Shown here: piece after piece, positions 22,385 through 34,094 of the stretch
How the letters are laid out: every line of letters starts with the position of its first letter
Position numbering within the stretch: the first letter of the stretch is position 1
Source: Heterodera schachtii
Lineage: Eukaryota; Nematoda; Chromadorea; Rhabditida; Heteroderidae
Direction: 5' to 3'
DNA length: 64,000 bases
Assembly: GCA_023374025.1 (NCBI GenBank)
Contig: SIJG01000074.1
Coordinates: 553,911 to 617,910, forward strand
Notes under the pieces: model-generated
The model's input: the letters and a program-made list of their open reading frames with translations, nothing else
Databases searched by the model: none
What the model was told of the DNA's origin: nothing
Program-made: the position numbers and the translations under genes

Positions 22385-23062
22385 TTAGATTTTGTAAACC
22401 ATCGCAAAAATGGTGTTCTTGTCAATGCCAGCGGGATAACGTTCGGGCGGGAGGAGGGTGAAGCCAATGCAACTAGAAAAACGGAGTAATTTATTTGGAA
22501 AATTGAAACTTTTAGCATCCAAAATTTCACCGGAGGGCGCGTGGAATGCCCTGGCATGGATTGATGTCCGACTTGTTGAAGCAAGCCAAAATGCGACGGA
22601 CCTTCAAGTGCTCCTCACAGTACTCCAACAGATCGACAAAATTCTCGCGCTGAAAAGGATGAAAAATCGAAAAACAACAAAATTATTTCTATTCCCCAAA
22701 AATGGTACCGATAAAGTAGATGAGAAAAGTTTGGATGGAATAAACAGTGCCAACGTGTTCTTCTCCGCCAGATGACAACACCAACCCTCAGCAACACCTG
22801 CACCGGAATTTGGGGGGAGGGAGGGAGTGAATTTTAAAAATGGACGCAAAATCTTTGTACAACTTTTTACTAAACCGGCAACCGCATCTCTGTCTATGTT
22901 CTCACTGTTAGGGATGTCAGGAGCACCACGTGAGGCCCGGGCAATCCGGACTACAGCTGAAAAGGGAGGGAAAATGGTTTTTTAATTGTCGGGTTTAATC
23001 GTAAAAACAACTTACGAATTACTAAACGAGATATTCATCGGTTTATTTGATATAATCGACAT
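22385..23062 (-). CDS. oaz: Ornithine decarboxylase antizyme, +1 ribosomal frameshift
   Basis: Five exons: 23016-23062, 22876-22956, 22709-22797, 22531-22649, 22385-22472. The product is 140 residues if translation shifts +1 once. Antizyme binds ornithine decarboxylase, inhibits it and delivers it to the proteasome without ubiquitin; it also limits polyamine uptake. ORF1 runs MSIISNKPMNISF... and stops after GLTWCS at a UGA. ORF2 in the +1 frame starts DIPNSENIDRDAVAG and continues with CCHLAEKNTLALFIPS, RENFVDLLEYCEEHLKVRRI and TIFAMVYKI. This matches the antizyme core (IP...S..SFV.LLE.AEE.LKV...F.CF.K). The splice joins before and after the shift agree only if exactly one base is skipped there. 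ORF1 is very short (28 codons). The gene is convergent with the cyclophilin gene. Confidence 0.9.
22910..22932 (-). promoter_or_regulatory. Antizyme programmed +1 frameshift site (UCC-UGA)
   Basis: On the minus strand the sequence reads ACG TGG TGC TCC TGA C. TCC is at 22920-22922 and the in-frame TGA at 22917-22919. UGG-UGC-UCC-UGA is the classic antizyme shift site: polyamines raise the chance that the ribosome slips forward one base at UCC-UGA, giving negative feedback on polyamine synthesis. Whether a 3' pseudoknot exists was not worked out. Confidence 0.9.
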
Positions 23063-23399
23063 TTTGTAATGCGCGAGAGTGAATGTATGCAAAAGCAGTG
23101 AAAATTATCTGTAAAAATGTCAATTAACAAAATGAAATGAATGGTGTGACGCCGCCACTGATTACAAAATGAATGGGTAAATGGAAATGGTACTAATGAA
23201 TTGGTGACGAAGTAAAAATGGATTTTTATCGCAGCTCTCTTTCCCCCCTCCCTATGTGTGCGTCCCTACGGACGACCAAATGATGAAAAATGCACTGCTT
23301 GCTCTCTCTTTGATATGGGCGAGTGAATGAGAATCCATTGAAAATCGAAAATGTCAGAAGAGAGCAATGTAAAATTGGGTGGAGAAAACGAAAAAGGGG

Positions 23400-23710
23400 A
23401 AAATAGTGCAGCGACAGAGAAAATGGGACGAAAAGCCAACGGCAGACAGGAGAAGATACGGCTGAGAAAAAAAGAAAATGGCGAAATACTGCAGCGAAAG
23501 AGAAGACTGGAGGAAAAGCCAACGATAGACAGCATGAGAAGGTACGGTTGAGAAAACAAAAGTGAGTAAATAACGCAGTGACAGAGAAAATGGGATGAAA
23601 AGCCAAGGATAGACAGGAGAACGTACGACTGAGAAAACGAGTGACGAAAATAATGCAGAGGAAAAGAAACGGGAGAAAAAGCCAACAGCAGCAGAAAAGA
23701 GAAGGTACGG
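23400..23710. repeat. Tandem repeat, ~60-65-bp unit, about 4 copies
   Basis: Imperfect units of the pattern GAGAAAATGGGA, then AAAAGCCAAC, AGACAGGAGAA, TACGGCTGAGAAAA. They begin near 23408, 23470, 23578 and 23640. Diverged, so not recent. Confidence 0.65.
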
Positions 23711-24650
23711 CAGCTGATAATGGATGCTTACTCATGCGTATGCTAAATAATATTAATGTGGAATGCGTGCGGAATGCACAAATGTACTTATTGCCCACCT
23801 ACGATTTTAAAGCATAAAAATTTCACAACAAAGGCCATTAGCCCTAATTAAGTCGATTTGTTAAGTTACAATTACGACATCAATGAAAAAGAAATGAAGA
23901 AAGAAGAAAATAATGATTAAAAATTGTAAATAAAAGTAAAAATTATATGGAAGAAAAGCTATGTGAAAAGAAAAATTAGATAGCGTGGATTAAGGAGAGA
24001 AATAACAAACAGGATCAGTATGTGTGTATACCTAATTTTGAAAATTGTTAAATTCTAAAGTTTTCTAAAAAGTCAGAATTTCTCACTCTGACTTTTGAGT
24101 AAATAATCCAGGGAAGTGCTAGAGAATTTAGTCTGATAAAATTTTTTAATAAATTTATAAAATTTTAAAAATATAAAAGAAAAGTTTTTCTTCGCGCTAA
24201 AAAAATAAGAATTTCAAATAAATTATTCAACTTTTTTTTTTGAAAATTTCAATTTCTAAGAATTTGAAGTTTGGCTTTTTGTTTTAGAATTATTTTTACG
24301 GAATAAGCCTTAGCCTTTTTGCTGGCTTTTTAGCTTTTTAACTAAATTCACTTCGCTCTTTCTTTAAAATTTGTATACCGATATAGAAAAATTTTTTGCA
24401 TTTTTCTAATGTGAATTTATTTTTGTCTATAGTCAAACTCAAAAGTTACAAGGTTAGAACACCCATATCTTTTTTATAATTGATCAAAATACTTAACATT
24501 TGCTTAGAAAAAAGTTTCTCCTCACCAAGAACGTTCGAATGATACCAATATTGTCCAATTTGGTTGGGAAAAAACTTCAAAAATAATTTTAAAAAATGGT
24601 CATTTTTTAATTTTTTGGACAAAAATAAATAAAAATATTCATGTTGCACA

Positions 24651-24724
24651 CCGGACTCGAACCTCCACCCTTTGTCCCTTTACTATTTTACAAAAACCAC
24701 TTAGCCACACATGCAAATCTTTTT
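24651..24724 (-). ncRNA. tRNA-like remnant
   Basis: On the minus strand there is a good A box (TGGCTAAGTGG) and, about 40 bases later, a good B box (GGTTCGAGTCC). The ends TTGCATG and TGTGCAA can pair over 7 bases with two G-U pairs. The T stem and anticodon arm do not fold well, so this is a decayed tRNA gene or a tRNA-derived repeat rather than a working tRNA. Confidence 0.3.
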
Positions 24725-24974
24725 TTTACAGAATCTCAATTTCCGGACGCTGTGTCTAGCTTTCTCAAAAAAAATGATAAAATTTCATATTTTTTGTTCT
24801 ATTTTACACCTTATTTTGGGCTGGAAATTTAATTTTTTTTAATTTTAATTTATCTTAACCAAAAACAAAACATAAAAATCTAAATTATGTGTTTGTCCAT
24901 TTGTCCCAAAATATCTAACAAATAAGCATACTTAAAGCATCCCATTTTCATATTTGTATTTGGAGACACACAAA

Positions 24975-27900
24975 ATGCTGAAGGGAATTGATTCGACGAC
25001 AAATTTGTTTTCTAATTCTTCCGGTGAAAACGGCGAATGTGTCCATTCCAGAACAATTGAAGTGAGCGGACTAGGGCAAGCCTTGATCATTCATTTAAAA
25101 TGCCAATTTTTGCCAGGAACTGATTGAGACAAGTTTGGACCATTTTGCCATCGACGACGCCGTCGCACTCGCCGAGACTTACTGCAGTCGAGGTGTGCCA
25201 ATGTTCGACCGACCAAATTGGATTTATTTATTTTGACCCACTTCCATGGCTTAGGTTCCTAGCTTGAAAGCGAGCAAATGGGTAAGGGATAGTCCTTTGA
25301 TTACCAATTTATAGCAAATTTTTTTCTTTCTTTTTTTTGGATGGTTTGAGTCTTAGTAAATCAACCCAAAATCGAATCTTTTTTTCAAAATGTGGTTCAA
25401 AATTCCCAAATTGTCCATTCGATTTCAAAATCTTTTCTTAAATGACATTCATTGTCAAACAAATTCCATGTAACTGTTGTGATTTATAAAAGCACATTTT
25501 CAGTTGGCTCCGAGCGTTCCCTGCTGTTGTTGGCCCACTGCTTAACGCGGACACACAATTTGGAAAGTGCTTACCACTTTTTGAAGCTGTCCAGTCCCCA
25601 ATGTATAAAAATGGCCAAGTCGCGGTACATGTTTGCCCGGTGTGCGTTTGCACAAAATCGGTGTGATTTTTTTTACTCCATTTCGGGTTTGGGCAGTGTT
25701 AAATGGAATAATTACCTTTTTCCCCCTTCCAAAATTTGAGAGCATTTGGCGAGTAATTAATAAAGGAAAATGTAACACCAATTTCGAGCAACACACCGAT
25801 GTTTTACAAAATGTTTACTGTTTGTAATTGAATTTTCAGTGACTAATTATCCCAATTAGTCCCATTTTTTGCATTTACTAAGTTAGGTAATCTTTTAATT
25901 TCCATTGGTTTTTTGGACGGTTCGGGAGAATTTTTTGTCGTCAAAAACTTGGCACAGCGCCGTTTTTTGCTTTAAATTTGCATGTAAAAACGGTTTTTGT
26001 TCAGACTACAAGAAGCGGAGTCGATGCTCCGGGATGAGAGGGCCACGGACAAAGTGGAGTTGCACCCCGTCTTTGTGGGCACCGCCTCGCTCCCTTACGC
26101 ACATTCGTTGCTGGCCAACATTTTACGGTATGTACAAACGACACACCCATCTACCGTACAACGGGACTGGCACAAACCGTATACTGACTGTAATGTTGGG
26201 ATTGGCACACCCAAACATGGCACCTTTTCAATATCTTCCAATCGGTTATAAATGTCGCCGCCGCCTCACCCATTTTTCCGATTTCATTAAATTTTGGATT
26301 TACCAATTTCTAGCGAGACCAACCGAGTTGAGTACGCAAAAATACACTTGGCAAACGCAATTCGCAGCTGTCCCATGCTGTGGTCCTCGATACGGTCGTA
26401 TTGCGAGGTACGGTATCGCAAAAAAGCAAAGTTTTTATTCGCCTTTAAAATTCGAGTAAATTTCGTAGGTTTTCAAAAATTCCATCGAACCAAAAGAGGT
26501 TTAAAATTTGTTTTAACAGTTACCATGCTAAAGCAATTAAATATTCTGAATCTATCGGCTAATAGACAACAAAACAGTTAATTAACAACCAGCAGAAAAT
26601 TTCGTGGTACGCGCGGGGGGGGGGGACACATGACGACCTTTTTTGCTCTTTTCCCACAGAAAAAAAAAATTTTTTTTTCTGATAGAGTACCATTAGCGCT
26701 ATCAAAAGGTAGCAAAACTATTTAAATATTGTAATTAATTCTATGTATTTATTTTGTCGTTTTCTCAGCTTGGCGGTGAGTCTGTCCGTGAGCACATGCA
26801 ACAGTTGGACGAGTTGTTGCTGTCTTCCGAAAATTCCAGCAGAAAGGTTTTTATTTGTATTATTCGCATTTTTATTTTTCTCAAAAGGAAGGCTCCAAAA
26901 TTTAATTATTCAGTATAAAAATGACAACACATTTTTGAATTTGGAGCGGAGGCGTCAAACAAACAAATTTTAGCAAATAGTTTTCCCATGTTAAAAAATG
27001 GACTTTTTGCATATTTCCTCATTTGTCCGATGGTTTTTTTTTTAGTGCATTTCTGACGAACTGCCAAAGCAGCAAGAGGACTACAACATTGTGAACACGC
27101 CGGTCAAAAAGGCCAAAGCGATTGACGAGCGTCGAGCAATCACTCCCGAGCGGAGACGGTCGGTCGGCTGTTTTTTTGGGGTTGCCATTTTTTGGGTGTT
27201 TTGCACTGCCCTTCCTCCAAAAATTTATAAAAGCTGAAAATTTGATTTAGGTTTTCTTTTTTAAAACAATTTTTTCATTTTTATTTGGTTTCCGTTTTTT
27301 ATTACAGCATTTGCAACATTCAACTTGTCAGGGGCGGATTAAAAGTTTTGCATTTTTTTAAAAAGCCGCAATTTTTGTGTATTGGGTATGCCATTGGTCC
27401 GTGCCGATATTCTTGGATTGTCCTTGACAATGCTAAAAAATATTTAAGACAAATTTTTAAAAATCACAGGGATTATCGCCGAAAAAGTTCTTTTAAAATT
27501 TAACATTAAAAACAAAAGTGGCATAGCCCCCAGGGGATCGATCGTTTTATGCGGCAACATTTCGATTAAATATAAAACGAAAATGCCGAACTAATTTTGC
27601 CAGTGTTTACGTTTCATGTTGTGTTGCAGAATCACCAAATTCCGTCCCACCGGCGCGTCCGACGGCGGCCGCTTCGCCCCCTCGCGGGGCAATCCGCCGC
27701 CGCCGCTTTCCACCGCGCTGAGGGCGAGCGAAAACTCGCCGCTGACGAGGCTGAACAAAGTGAACGCGGAGAGTGCGGCAACGGCGGCGCTGAAACAGGC
27801 GATCATTTCGCCACTGATCGAGTCAAAGCATTTGGAGGTGGTCAGACGAAAGAGGGGGGGGGGGGGGCAATTTTTGAGTTTTTAAATGTATTTTTTCGTG

Positions 27901-30900
27901 GGTCACTCAATCCAGAGAGATGTAACGAAAAATTTTGTGCCGTGAATTGCTCTATGCCAATTTTTCTGATTAAATAATTTTTTTTTCAAAAATTGGCGCC
28001 ATGGGAGAAAAAATTGGGCTTTTTGTAGCAAATTGCCAACATTTTCACAAAAAATTCCATTTTTCAACCCCTTCTGCAGGACAACGAGGAGCAGTTGCAG
28101 GAATTGAGCAACAAAAGGATAACACGGAGAGCCGCGGCGGCCGCCGCCGCCGCACTGTCCACGAGGGATCGAAATGCCATGGCGACACAATTTGGCGGGG
28201 GCCACGACGCGCCGGGCGCGACGGACTCTGTTTACTGTGAGCAAATCGTTTTTACGGGGGTTCGGATGTGGAAAAGGGGAAAATTCGAACAAAGAAAGGT
28301 CTGAAATTGGGAGTTTCCTGGAAAAAAGCAGATCCATCGGGCCCACCCCCTCCCCAAAAAATAAACAAAAAACAACAATTTGTATATACCAATAAATACG
28401 TTTTTTTAAATTTTAATTTCTTAAAAAATTTTCTTATCCGCCAAAAGGAAAGGTGGGATAAATTTCTGATAGTTTTAAAAACATACCATTTCAAAAAAAA
28501 TTTTTATTGCTTTTTGCGAGGACATTTTGAGATTGTCGGCATTCAATTCATTTAAGTGTTTTTCCGATTGGTTGATTTATGTACCAATTTGCTGATGGTT
28601 TTCTGTCTGCTGGTCCCCCAGCTTGGCCAATCCCTCTTTTTTTGCAGTTGAATTTGCCGGATGGTTCCTCAAATTGGCCGTCGTCCAGGAGTGTTTGTCC
28701 CGCTTCCGTTCCGCCGACGCGTTGGCCGTCCTGCGCGAGTTGGACCCGTTCCTTGCCCAACTACCGCTCTCGTTGGAATTACGTGCACGCATTTTCTTCG
28801 AGAACGGCGAGTACAAACGGTCGTGTGAGGTAAGCAACAAAAATAAACAAATTTACAAAAGAATTTTCGAGCGGGAGGGCCCCGGAAACAAAGGCATAGC
28901 CAGACCCTTTACTTCGGGCGAGGGGGGTGGCACTGAATTCAGAAATTCAATTTTTAGGGTATTTTATGAAAATCTATTCAAATTCCACTGGACTGCGCTT
29001 ATAGGCACTGCCAGTCTTAAAAATCCTTAATTTTATATAAAAAAATTTGCTTAAAACCGTTAAATCGGCTCGTTTTTTGGACAAAAAACCAACCACCCTC
29101 CCTTTTTTTTACTTTTGCCGCGTGGGGGGGGGGAAAGGAAGGATTCATTGAAATAATTTTTGTAATAATTTTTCAATTTTACCATTAAAAAAAAATTGAA
29201 AAGCCCGCAAGGACAAAATTTTCCGAAATTGAAAAAATGAAATCGTAAATTGTTCACTTTTTAGGTGTTCGAGGAAATTCGGCGTCTTTACCCCCGCCAT
29301 TTGAATGGCATGGAAATTTACAGCACCGCGCTGTGGCAACTGCACGACTCCAAAAAGTTGTCCGCCCTGGCGTCAAAAATGGCCGAAATTGCGCGCAACC
29401 AACCGCAAACGTGGTGCATCGCGGCCAACTGCTTCAGGTGGGCACTCAAACAACAACAAAATTGAATGAAAATTAATTTGGCATTTCAGTGTCGAGAAAC
29501 AGCACGAGACGGCAATTGGTTGGTTGTTTTGCAGGCATTACTTCACATATTTCGATAGACCCTTTTTTAATGGGGACATTTTCCACTTAAATTTCAAACC
29601 CAAAGAAATGTTTGGGCAACGAAATCCCGGGTGAATATTTTTTGGGAAGAAAATTGGTCGGCATTTTGTAGAAATTGTTTGTCCAAAGTGATGAATTAAT
29701 TACTTGTGCGGTAATATATGTCCAAAAAAAATTTTTTTTTTTTGAATTAATTACTTGTGCGGTAATATATGTCCAAAAAAAAAAAATTTTTTTTTTTTTG
29801 CACATTTTGCCAATTTTTAACATTTTTGTAAAAATTCCGTCCTTAAAAGAGTGCCTGGAGCGATCAATCCGTCTTGACCACCGTTTTGCCTATGCTTACT
29901 CACTGCTGGGCCACGAGCTCATCGACATGAACGACTTTGGCCGTGCAGCGCAAGCATTTCGAAAGGCGGTCCAATTCTCGCCCAACGATTACCGGGCTTG
30001 GTACGGACTCGGCCTGGTCAATTTCAAGGTGAATCAGGCTGAATGCATGAAATTTTTAATAGAACACTCCCTCGAACAAATTAAAAAAATTGGTTTGGGA
30101 AATTTGCTCAAGAAAAAATTGCGAAGAAATCCAAAAATAAAAATGCCATCATTTTTTGACAATTAAATGTTTAGGAGGAGCAGTTGCAAATGGCACGGAT
30201 GAATTTGTTGCGTGCGGTTAGCATCAACCCGAACAACAACGTGCTGCTGTGTCAGTTGGCCGTCATTGAACAGGCGCTGCACAACACGGACGCGGTCCCG
30301 AACAAAAATTGCAAAAAACTAATTGCCACCATATCACCATTGGATTTTTCAGGCCATGCAATACCTCGAGAGTGCGCTTAAACATTCGCCCAACAATGTG
30401 CCGTGCCGCTTTCATAAAGTGCGTTCCCCATTCCGGGCCACAACCATTTGTTGTTTCTCAGAATCCGGGAAAACTGGCACATTTGTAGTCGTTTTCGCTA
30501 AAAAATGGCTATTTTTTGCCATTTTGGGGTCAAATTTCAGAAATCAGGTTTCTGTAAAAAATTTCGAAACTTTTTTTTTGTATGGCATTTTTGTCGTGCC
30601 AGTTTCAATTCTTTTTTAAATGCTTTCACATTAGGCCAGGCTACTCTTTGACATTGGCAAGTACGAGGCGGCCAGGGCCGAGTTGGAGGAGCTTCGCGTT
30701 CTGTCGCCCGACGAGGCGCACGTGTTCTTCCTGCTGGGCCGGGTCAACCGCAAATTGGGCAACACGCACATGGCACTGCTGAATTTTAGGCACGGCTTTA
30801 CACCCAAAATTTTGGGGACAAAATTAATTTACAACCACTGACATAAAATTAGAAAATAGCGTTTACAAAGAAAGTTCAAGAGAAAAAATGAAAAATTATT

Positions 30901-31636
30901 TAGTGAAACTAAAAATTGGTTACGAAAAATTTTTCATTTGGGTTATTTTAATAGGCCCATCCGTCCTCAACAAATTGACATTAAAAGGTTTTGGTTAGCC
31001 TTTTAAAATGGCGAGACAAACAAAAAATTTTTTGAACCGGTTTGGGTTAAAATTCGCCAAATGGGACGGGAAGCGCTGCCGGAGGGGGGGGGGGGGGGGC
31101 GGGAGCAGGAGAAAACGTCGCCGCCGAAACGTCCCCGCCGAAACGTCGCCGGACAAAACGTCGCCGGGACATAACGTCGCCGCAAAAAAAAATTTTTTTT
31201 AAATTTTCAAACCTAGAAATTTTTCATAAAAAAATTCTTAGGAAATTTCTTAGTAAGAAAATTTCAAGAAAAAAAATTATTGAAAATTTTTTCAGCGATT
31301 TTTTTGAAATTTTCTGATGAACTACTAAGTTTTTTCAAAAAAAAATTTTTCAAAAATTTTTTTTCTTGAAATTTCTTACTATGAAATTTCCTAGAATTTT
31401 TTTATGAAAGATTTTTAGGTTTGAAAATTTTTAAAAAACTTTTTTTGCGGCGACGTTTCGGCCGGCGACGTTTTGGGGTGTACCCGGGGGGGGGGGCATA
31501 GTGCCACACCATTTTTTACATCTTACAATTAATTCTCTCCTTTTACAGTTGGGCGACAGAGATTGACCCGCGCGGGGAGCAGAACAACTCGGCACTGACC
31601 CAGGACAAAGGGCCGTACGATGATGAGCCAATTTGA
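24975..31636 (+). CDS. cdc27: Anaphase-promoting complex subunit 3 (CDC27/APC3)
   Basis: Seventeen exons: 24975-25061, 25117-25192, 25504-25639, 26005-26127, 26314-26407, 26769-26846, 27046-27158, 27630-27837, 28080-28236, 28648-28829, 29265-29437, 29490-29518, 29850-30028, 30175-30294, 30353-30418, 30635-30789, 31549-31636. All phases agree; 687 residues. A TPR scaffold of the APC/C ubiquitin ligase that binds CDC20/CDH1 and drives anaphase and mitotic exit. The N-terminal TPRs (about 1-170) and the C-terminal TPR array (about 360-680) flank a disordered, basic linker. Signature segments: TWCIAANCFSVEKQHETAIE, FAYAYSLLGHE, YRAWYGLGLVNFKEEQL, MALLNFSWATEIDPRG, end YDDEPI. The last intron begins GC (TTTTAG|GCACGG, 30790-30791) yet keeps the conserved NFSWA. 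It is shorter than human CDC27 (about 820). The C. elegans orthologue is mat-1. The two last exons recur downstream. Confidence 0.95.
29685..29785. repeat. Two tandem copies of a ~50-bp unit in a CDC27 intron
   Basis: The unit GAATTAATTACTTGTGCGGT, then AATATATGTCCAAAAAAA, occurs twice back to back (29694 and 29744). Each is followed by A and T runs. The copies are nearly identical. Confidence 0.8.
31090..31480. mobile_element. Foldback MITE in the last CDC27 intron
   Basis: Left arm AACGTCGCCGCAAAAAAA, then CAAACCTAGAAATTTTTCAT; right arm ATGAAAGATTTTTAGGTTTG, then TTTTTTTGCGGCGACGTTT. The two arms are inverted over ~150 bases and nearly fill the element. Repeated GTCGCCG units mark the ends. 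The same element is in duplication copy 2 (about 35390-35780). A diverged relative is at 59090-59340. Confidence 0.75.
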
Positions 31637-32220
31637 AAATTGGGGGAGGGGGGGGGGCTTAAAAAAAGCGATTGTGATCATTGATCCGTTGGGGTTCGGC
31701 GGGGCCAATGCCAATGAATGAACGAATGAATGCTTTTTGTGTTGGGTGTGTGTGTAAAATTGTTCCTATTTTACAATATTTTGCTCACTTTGTTTTGCAC
31801 CAACAACAAACAAACAAAAAACTGTGTTTTTCTCCCCTCCCTTTTTATTTCTTTCATTCGCTTTTTTATGAAATTAAATTTAAATACAAATTATTTTGTT
31901 ACCGTACACAAATGCAAATGTATTATTATATTATCGGTTATTTTATGCTTGATTAAAAATTAATAATGGTGGTAAAATCGTTTTTTGGATTTCAACGTTG
32001 GTCGAAAATCAACAAATTTAGGCAAATAGTGATCAGTCTGATCACGCACCTCTCCATTGTGATTTCACGATATCAAAATGATTAAAAATGGGGAAGATTT
32101 TCATAGAAAATACTTGGGGGGGGGGGGGGTCGGTCAAGAAAAAGGGAGAATATGCGCCGCAGGAAATTGCAATTTAAGATTTTTTGTAAAATTTTAGTGG
32201 AATTTTCAAATGAATTTTGA
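31637..32220. other. 3' flank of CDC27
   Basis: AT-rich 3' untranslated or intergenic sequence with a G9 and a G12 run. Short frames here recur exactly in the second duplicate (35980-36262), which reflects the duplication and not coding. Confidence 0.6.
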
Positions 32221-32229
32221 TAAAAAAGT

Positions 32230-33400
32230 TTGTGCGCTTTGAATGAGAGAGGGAGAAGAGAGAATACGGGAGGGAGAGAAATAGAGAGAGAAGAGAAGGG
32301 GGAGGAGAGGGAGAGAGAAGGGAAAGAGTTAAGGGAGAGCGAGATGGGAGAGAGGGAAGGAAGATGGTGAAGGGGGAGAGAGAGCGGAGTGGGATGAAGG
32401 AGAGAAACGGCGTGAAAGAGAGAGAGCGTGAAGAGGGAGAGAAAAGAGTGAGAAAATGGAGAGAGTGTGGGTGGGATGAGGGGGAGAAAGAGAGAGAGAA
32501 AGAAGAGTGAGGGGGAGAGAGAGAGAGAAGATAGAGGAAGCGGGAAGGAGAGAAATATAGAGAGACGAGAGAAAGAGAGAGAAAGAGAGAGGGTTAGAAA
32601 AAGAATGAGTGCGAAAAAAGAGGAAAATGAAAGAGAGAGAGAGAGAGTAAAGGAGGGAGGGAAGCGAGAGAAAGAAATAGAGAGAGAGAAGAGAAGGGGG
32701 AGGAGAGGGAGAGGGGAGAGAGAGAAGGGAAAAGGGAGAGCGAGATAGGAGAGAGGGAAGGAAGATAGTGAAGGGGGAGAGAGAGAAGATAGAGGAAGCG
32801 GGAAGGAGAGAAATATAGAGAGACGAGAGAAAATGAGAGAAAGAGAGAGGGTTAGAAAAAGAATGAGTGCGAAAAAAAAGAGGAAAATGAAAGAGAGAGA
32901 GAGAGAGTAAAGGAGGGAGGGAAGCGAGAGAAAGAAATAGAGAGAGAGAAGAGAAGGGGGAGGAGAGGGAGAGGGGAGAGAGAGAAGGGAAAAGGGAGAG
33001 CGAGATAGGAGAGAGGGAAGGAAGATAGTGAAGGGGGAGAGAGAGAAGATAGAGGAAGCGGGAAGGAGAGAAATATAGAGAGACGAGAGAAAATGAGAGA
33101 AAGAGAGAGGGTTAGAAAAAGAATGAGTGCGAAAAAAAGAGGAAAATGAAAGAGAGAGAGAGAGAGTAAAGGAGGGAGGGAAGCGAGAGAAAGAAATAGA
33201 GAGAGAGAAGAGAAGGGGGAGGAGAGGGAGAGGGGGGAGAGAGAGAGAAGATAGAGGAAGCGGGAAGGAGAGAAATATAGAGAGACGAGAGAAAATGAGA
33301 GAAAGAGAGAGGGTTAGAAAAAGAATGAGTGCGAAAAAAAGAGGAAAATGAAAGAGAGAGAGGGAAAGAAGAGAGAGGAAGTGGGAAGGAGATCAACACC
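32230..33400. repeat. Purine (GA) satellite array, copy 1
   Basis: Strand-asymmetric GA-rich DNA with higher-order units. The landmark GAAGATAGAGGAAGCGGGAA recurs at about 32528, 32786, 33046 and 33247, so unit lengths are about 258, 260 and 201. The long unit carries an extra ~57-bp block. Each unit also contains GGGTTAGAAAAAGAATGAGT. Long frames on either strand are composition. Confidence 0.9.
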
Positions 33401-33678
33401 TCAAAAAAAACCAACTGTGATAGCCTTGAAAAGCAGCAAAATGCTGATAAATCATCAGAGTTCGGAGCCCTGTTTATATGGCATTTAAAATCCATATGAA
33501 AAATACACTTTAGACTTAATACACTGGTGGAAAAAAGTCTGAACAAACACAAAAAACGATTTCAAAAGGCTCTTAAAAATTTGAAATAATTCATGCAGGC
33601 TTATCTTTTGGTGTTTAACAAAAAAGTCTTTTACACAAACTTGATCAGATCACTCCTTCATAGTGATCGGGACATCCT

Positions 33679-34093
33679 AAAATACACTGAAAATCGGGAA
33701 AATTTTCGAAAAAATTCCTAGGGAGTTAGAAAAATTTTTCTGGAAAATTTTAGTAGGTCCATTGGAAGAGCACAAAATTCCCTTCCAAATTGCCCTTTGA
33801 ATGGTTGGGCTGCGACTTGCATATAAAAAGTTATACTAGATTGAAAATTAGTCACAATAAAAAATTATCATTTTTGATCATTTTCCCTTGAAATACTGTA
33901 GAGATCTGTAATTTTTGAGTTGTCCAATTTGACAACACTATCTCAGCGGGTATTAGCTGTAGACCCACCATTCAAAGAGCAATTCGGAAGAGAATTTTGT
34001 GCTCTTTTCAATGGGCTTACTCAAATTTTCCAGAAAATTTTTCTAACCCGCTAGGAATTTTTTCGAAAATTTTCCCGATTTTCAGTGTATTTT
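33679..34093. mobile_element. Foldback MITE, ~125-bp terminal inverted repeats
   Basis: Begins AAAATACACTGAAAATCGGG and ends with the inverse CCCGATTTTCAGTGTATTTT. Inverted similarity extends about 125 bases, including GAGCACAAAATTC against GAATTTTGTGCTC. No coding capacity. A second copy is at about 38586-38999 in the duplicated block. Confidence 0.85.
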
Positions 34094-34094
34094 A

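Larger units (their letters stand above)
23063..24974. other. AT-rich intergenic region, no gene recognised
   Basis: Lies between the divergent antizyme (-) and CDC27 (+) genes, so it holds both promoters. It contains a ~60-bp tandem repeat (about 23400-23710) and a tRNA-like remnant (about 24651-24724). The minus-strand frames at 23226-23798 are the complement of the purine-rich repeat. Confidence 0.55.

Noticed and set aside
23226..23798. 190-codon minus-strand frame with apparent Phe/Leu-rich membrane repeats
   Set aside because: Complement of the ~60-bp purine-rich tandem repeat; periodic hydrophobicity follows from the repeat.
31681..31963. Plus-strand frames of 77-91 codons, repeated at 35980-36262
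   Set aside because: They lie in the 3' flank of CDC27 and repeat only because the block is duplicated; no domain and AT-biased codons.
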